A DNA stretch of 6,967 nt from an uncultured Clostridia bacterium (GTDB lineage: Bacteria > Bacillota > Clostridia > Lachnospirales > Anaerotignaceae). A model generated the notes under the pieces. That model did not search any database and was not told where the DNA came from. It saw only the letters and a list, made by a program, of their open reading frames with translations. The position numbers and the translations under genes are program-made. Location of the stretch: NCBI GenBank assembly GCA_958420075.1, contig CATZIM010000087.1, positions 1 through 6,967 on the forward strand, in the 5' to 3' direction. Below are positions 5,655 through 6,967 of this stretch, piece after piece; positions within the stretch are counted from its first letter, which is position 1; every line of letters starts with the position of its first letter.

Positions 5655-5695
5655 TCCTTTCGTGCTATACTGATAGCAAATCACATACGAAAGGA
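5655..5695 (+). promoter_or_regulatory. Inverted repeat that contains the HIT-gene ribosome binding site
   Basis: TCCTTTCGT (5655-5663) and ACGAAAGGA (5687-5695) form a perfect 9-bp inverted repeat. Its right arm includes AAAGGA (5690-5695), the ribosome binding site for the ATG at 5705. A second small dyad, GCTAT/ATAGC (5664-5668 and 5673-5677), lies inside and overlaps the -10 box. RNA from the local promoter would start near 5678 and lack the left arm. RNA reading through from the ferritin-like gene would have both arms and could hide the site. Confidence 0.5.
5663..5671 (+). promoter_or_regulatory. Extended -10 promoter of the HIT gene
   Basis: TGCTATACT is an extended -10 element (TGn plus TATACT). 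The -35 region at 17-18 bases is weak (GTGCAA or TGTGCA), which is common with extended -10 promoters. Transcription would begin near 5678, giving a leader of about 27 bases. Confidence 0.6.
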
Positions 5696-5704
5696 TGAAT
5701 ACTT

Positions 5705-6115
5705 ATGAGCGACTGTATTTTCTGTAAAATCGTGTCGGGGGAATTTGGCTCCGCCACTATATATGAAAACGATGAATTTAAGGTAATTCTGGACCGTTTT
5801 CCTGCCAACGAAGGCCATGTGCTGATTCTGGTGAAGGAACACGTTGCCAATATCTTTGAAATCGATCCGGACAAAGCCGGCAGACTGTTCCGTCTGGCTG
5901 CCATCATCGCCAGAGAAATGAAAGAAAGACTGGGCTTTGACCACATGAACGTCATGCAGAACAACGGCACCGTTGCCGGTCAGACTGTATTCCATTTCCA
6001 TCTGCACCTGATTCCTCGTTATGAAAACGACGGCATCACCATTGCATACAAACCCATGGATCTGACAGACGAACAGATCGAAGACATGCGCAAAAAACTG
6101 GAAATGAGCCTGTAA
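5705..6115 (+). CDS. HIT family (histidine triad) nucleotide hydrolase/transferase
   Basis: This is a 136-residue protein of the HIT superfamily, Hint-like branch. These enzymes cleave the P-N bond of nucleoside phosphoramidates or act on related dinucleotides in the cytosol. The signature HFHLHLIPR (97-105) supplies the triad His97, His99 and His101; the middle His forms the nucleotidyl intermediate in known relatives. Cys4 and Cys7 (CIFC), with His46 and His97, make the structural zinc site found in many bacterial members. LILVKEH (40-46) and MQNNGTVAGQTVFH (84-97) complete the family pattern. The length is typical. The ATG at 5705 has AAAGGA 9 bases upstream. The gene has its own promoter and a strong terminator, so it is probably monocistronic apart from read-through from the ferritin-like gene. 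Confidence 0.95.
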   Translation: MSDCIFCKIVSGEFGSATIYENDEFKVILDRFPANEGHVLILVKEHVANIFEIDPDKAGRLFRLAAIIAREMKERLGFDHMNVMQNNGTVAGQTVFHFHLHLIPRYENDGITIAYKPMDLTDEQIEDMRKKLEMSL

Positions 6116-6123
6116 ACAGACAC

Positions 6124-6155
6124 AAAATCCCCTTTCTTTTGAAAGGGGATTTTTT
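6124..6155 (+). terminator. Intrinsic terminator of the HIT gene
   Basis: A 13-bp perfect stem (6124-6136 with 6141-6153; core ATCCCCTTTC) closes a TTTT loop and runs into a T tract to 6155. It begins 8 bases after the stop codon. The A run on the left side means it could also work on the minus strand. Confidence 0.95.
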
Positions 6156-6266
6156 CATACCTTTTTTGCGAAAAATTCACCAACAGACCCTAGAACTTCT
6201 GCACAAAACCTGCTTTTCGCCCCCTGCGCATCCTTCACAAAAATGTGTTTTTGTCCCATTTCGCCT

Positions 6267-6296
6267 TTGATTTTGGGCAAAAAACAGTGATACACT
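6267..6296 (+). promoter_or_regulatory. Probable promoter of the CarD-family gene
   Basis: TTGATT (6267-6272), an 18-base spacer and TACACT (6291-6296) preceded by TGA form a -35/extended -10 promoter. RNA would begin near 6303 and leave a leader of about 58 bases. The stretch between the HIT terminator and this promoter (6156-6266) shows no gene or clear site. Confidence 0.55.
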
Positions 6297-6360
6297 GAAT
6301 ACGAAGGGTTTTTCTGGGAAATCCTAAAAACAGCACAGGAAAAGCGAAAGGAGTGTTTTC

Positions 6361-6876
6361 ATGTATCGAAAAGATCAGTTGGTTTTTTATGGCAATACAG
6401 GCGTATGCCGCGTGGCAGACGTTGCGCCCCTTCCCCAGCAAAAGGATGACCGCCTATACTACACCCTGATTCCGCTTTTCTCCCCCTTTTCCGAAACCAT
6501 CCACGTTTCCGTTTCCACCCGGGCATTCATGCGTCCCGTCATTTCGGCCGCCGAGGCAAAAAGCTATCTGGACAACATCAGCGACATTTCGGCAGAGCCT
6601 TTCCGCAGCCGGGACCACAAAGAAACTGCCAATCACTACAGCGAAATGCTGAACACCCACGACTGTATGCAGTATTTACAGCTGATGAAATCTCTTTATC
6701 AGAAAATCGAAGAAAATGCCCGTGTGGGAAAACACATTTCTCAAACAGAACAGCGGTATCTGAAACAGGCGGAATGCCTTCTTTATGGGGAACTGGCGGC
6801 AGCTCTTGGCAAAGAGCCGGGAGAAATCCGCACGGAAGTACAGCAGCGTTTTGCAGAAGAAAAGCAACTGGCGTAA
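6361..6876 (+). CDS. CarD/CdnL-family RNA polymerase-binding regulator
   Basis: This is a 171-residue protein. The N-terminal CarD_CdnL_TRCF Tudor-like domain (1-62) has the family pattern DQLVFYGNTGVCRV (5-18), YYTLIP (33-38) and MRPVIS (57-62). In known relatives this domain binds the RNA polymerase beta lobe. An all-helical C-terminal domain (63-165) includes LMKSLYQK (108-115) and RYLKQAECLLYGELA (132-146), typical of clostridial members. In mycobacterial CarD a Trp from this domain wedges into promoter DNA and stabilises the open complex. This protein has no tryptophan at all; Phe81 is at roughly that place. The start is supported by AAAGGAG 7 bases upstream. Its own promoter precedes it and a bidirectional terminator follows at once. 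Clostridia often carry several CarD paralogues, so this may be a specialised copy. Confidence 0.92.
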   Translation: MYRKDQLVFYGNTGVCRVADVAPLPQQKDDRLYYTLIPLFSPFSETIHVSVSTRAFMRPVISAAEAKSYLDNISDISAEPFRSRDHKETANHYSEMLNTHDCMQYLQLMKSLYQKIEENARVGKHISQTEQRYLKQAECLLYGELAAALGKEPGEIRTEVQQRFAEEKQLA

Positions 6877-6910
6877 AAAAAGACCATCGTTTCTACGATG
6901 GTCTTTTTTC
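6876..6910. terminator. Bidirectional terminator between the CarD gene and tRNA-Leu
   Basis: GACCATCGT (6882-6890) pairs with ACGATGGTC (6895-6903) around TTCT. A runs on the left (6875-6881) and T runs on the right (6904-6909) lengthen the stem and supply a U tract on either strand. It overlaps the CarD stop codon region and ends 4 bases before the tRNA 3' end, so it can serve both converging units. Confidence 0.93.
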
Positions 6911-6914
6911 TGGA

Positions 6915-6967
6915 TGCGGATGACAGGACTTGAACCTGCACGGACGTAATGTCCACTAGAACCTGAA
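6915..6967 (-). tRNA. tRNA-Leu (anticodon CAG), 3' part; 5' part beyond window
   Basis: Read on the minus strand, the segment begins exactly at the anticodon loop: TTCAGGT (6967-6961), anticodon CAG at 6965-6963, followed by the 3' anticodon strand TCTAG. A long class II variable arm follows with stem GGAC/GTCC. Next come the T arm (GCAGG, loop TTCAAGT, CCTGT), the acceptor strand CATCCGC (6922-6916) and discriminator A (6915). The long variable arm with anticodon CAG points to leucine. The next bases are TCC, so CCA is not encoded and must be added after transcription. The left half of the gene lies beyond the right edge. Confidence 0.92.

Noticed and set aside
6168..6220. GCGAAAA/TTTTCGC inverted repeat upstream of the CarD gene
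   Set aside because: Seven pairs with 39 bases between them are easily produced by chance in such A/T-rich sequence, and nothing nearby supports a role.
1..6967. Search for a defence system, toxin-antitoxin pair, CRISPR array, phage or transposon genes
   Set aside because: All convincing reading frames belong to housekeeping or small lone families, and no direct-repeat array, transposase or integrase motif is present. The tRNA gene at the right edge shows no attachment-site duplication within the window.

Overview
The window looks like ordinary chromosomal housekeeping sequence from a low-to-mid-GC Firmicute of class Clostridia, perhaps Lachnospiraceae or a relative. This is an inference. 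It rests on strong AGGAGG-type ribosome binding sites, sigma-A-like promoters, U-rich intrinsic terminators, Sec lipoproteins, a Bacillus/Clostridium-type MurG, and a CarD protein of the short clostridial type. I see no transposase, phage gene, CRISPR array or defence cassette.

Layout. Positions 1-4953 are read on the minus strand. Taken in the direction of transcription they hold: murG (4953 to 3895); a lipoprotein cyclophilin and a small acidic lipoprotein forming a two-gene unit (3799 to 2498) that ends in an intrinsic terminator; a small Usp-like protein (2310 to 1900); a 343-base gap with a terminator and two large inverted repeats; and then a SEC-C protein tightly coupled to the tRNA-modification enzyme TsaC/Sua5 (1556 to beyond 1). 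Positions 5123-6876 are read on the plus strand: a ferritin-like protein, a HIT-family hydrolase with its own promoter and terminator, and a CarD-family RNA polymerase-binding protein. A bidirectional terminator separates carD from the 3' part of a tRNA-Leu(CAG) gene read toward it from the right edge.

How the genes relate. MurG makes lipid II at the inner face of the membrane, and the two lipoproteins act on its outer face. A shared cell-envelope theme is therefore plausible, but it is not proven by the order alone. SEC-C and Sua5 are separated by 4 bases and are almost certainly co-translated. Sua5 makes the threonylcarbamoyl-AMP used for t6A in ANN-decoding tRNAs. The plus-strand genes look like independent small units.

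The most interesting signals are not coding. One is a nested inverted repeat over the HIT promoter whose right arm contains the HIT ribosome binding site, so it could silence read-through mRNA but not mRNA from the HIT promoter itself. Another is a 98-bp element with 16-bp perfect inverted ends wrapped around a terminator. I did not find convincing evidence of a wholly new system.
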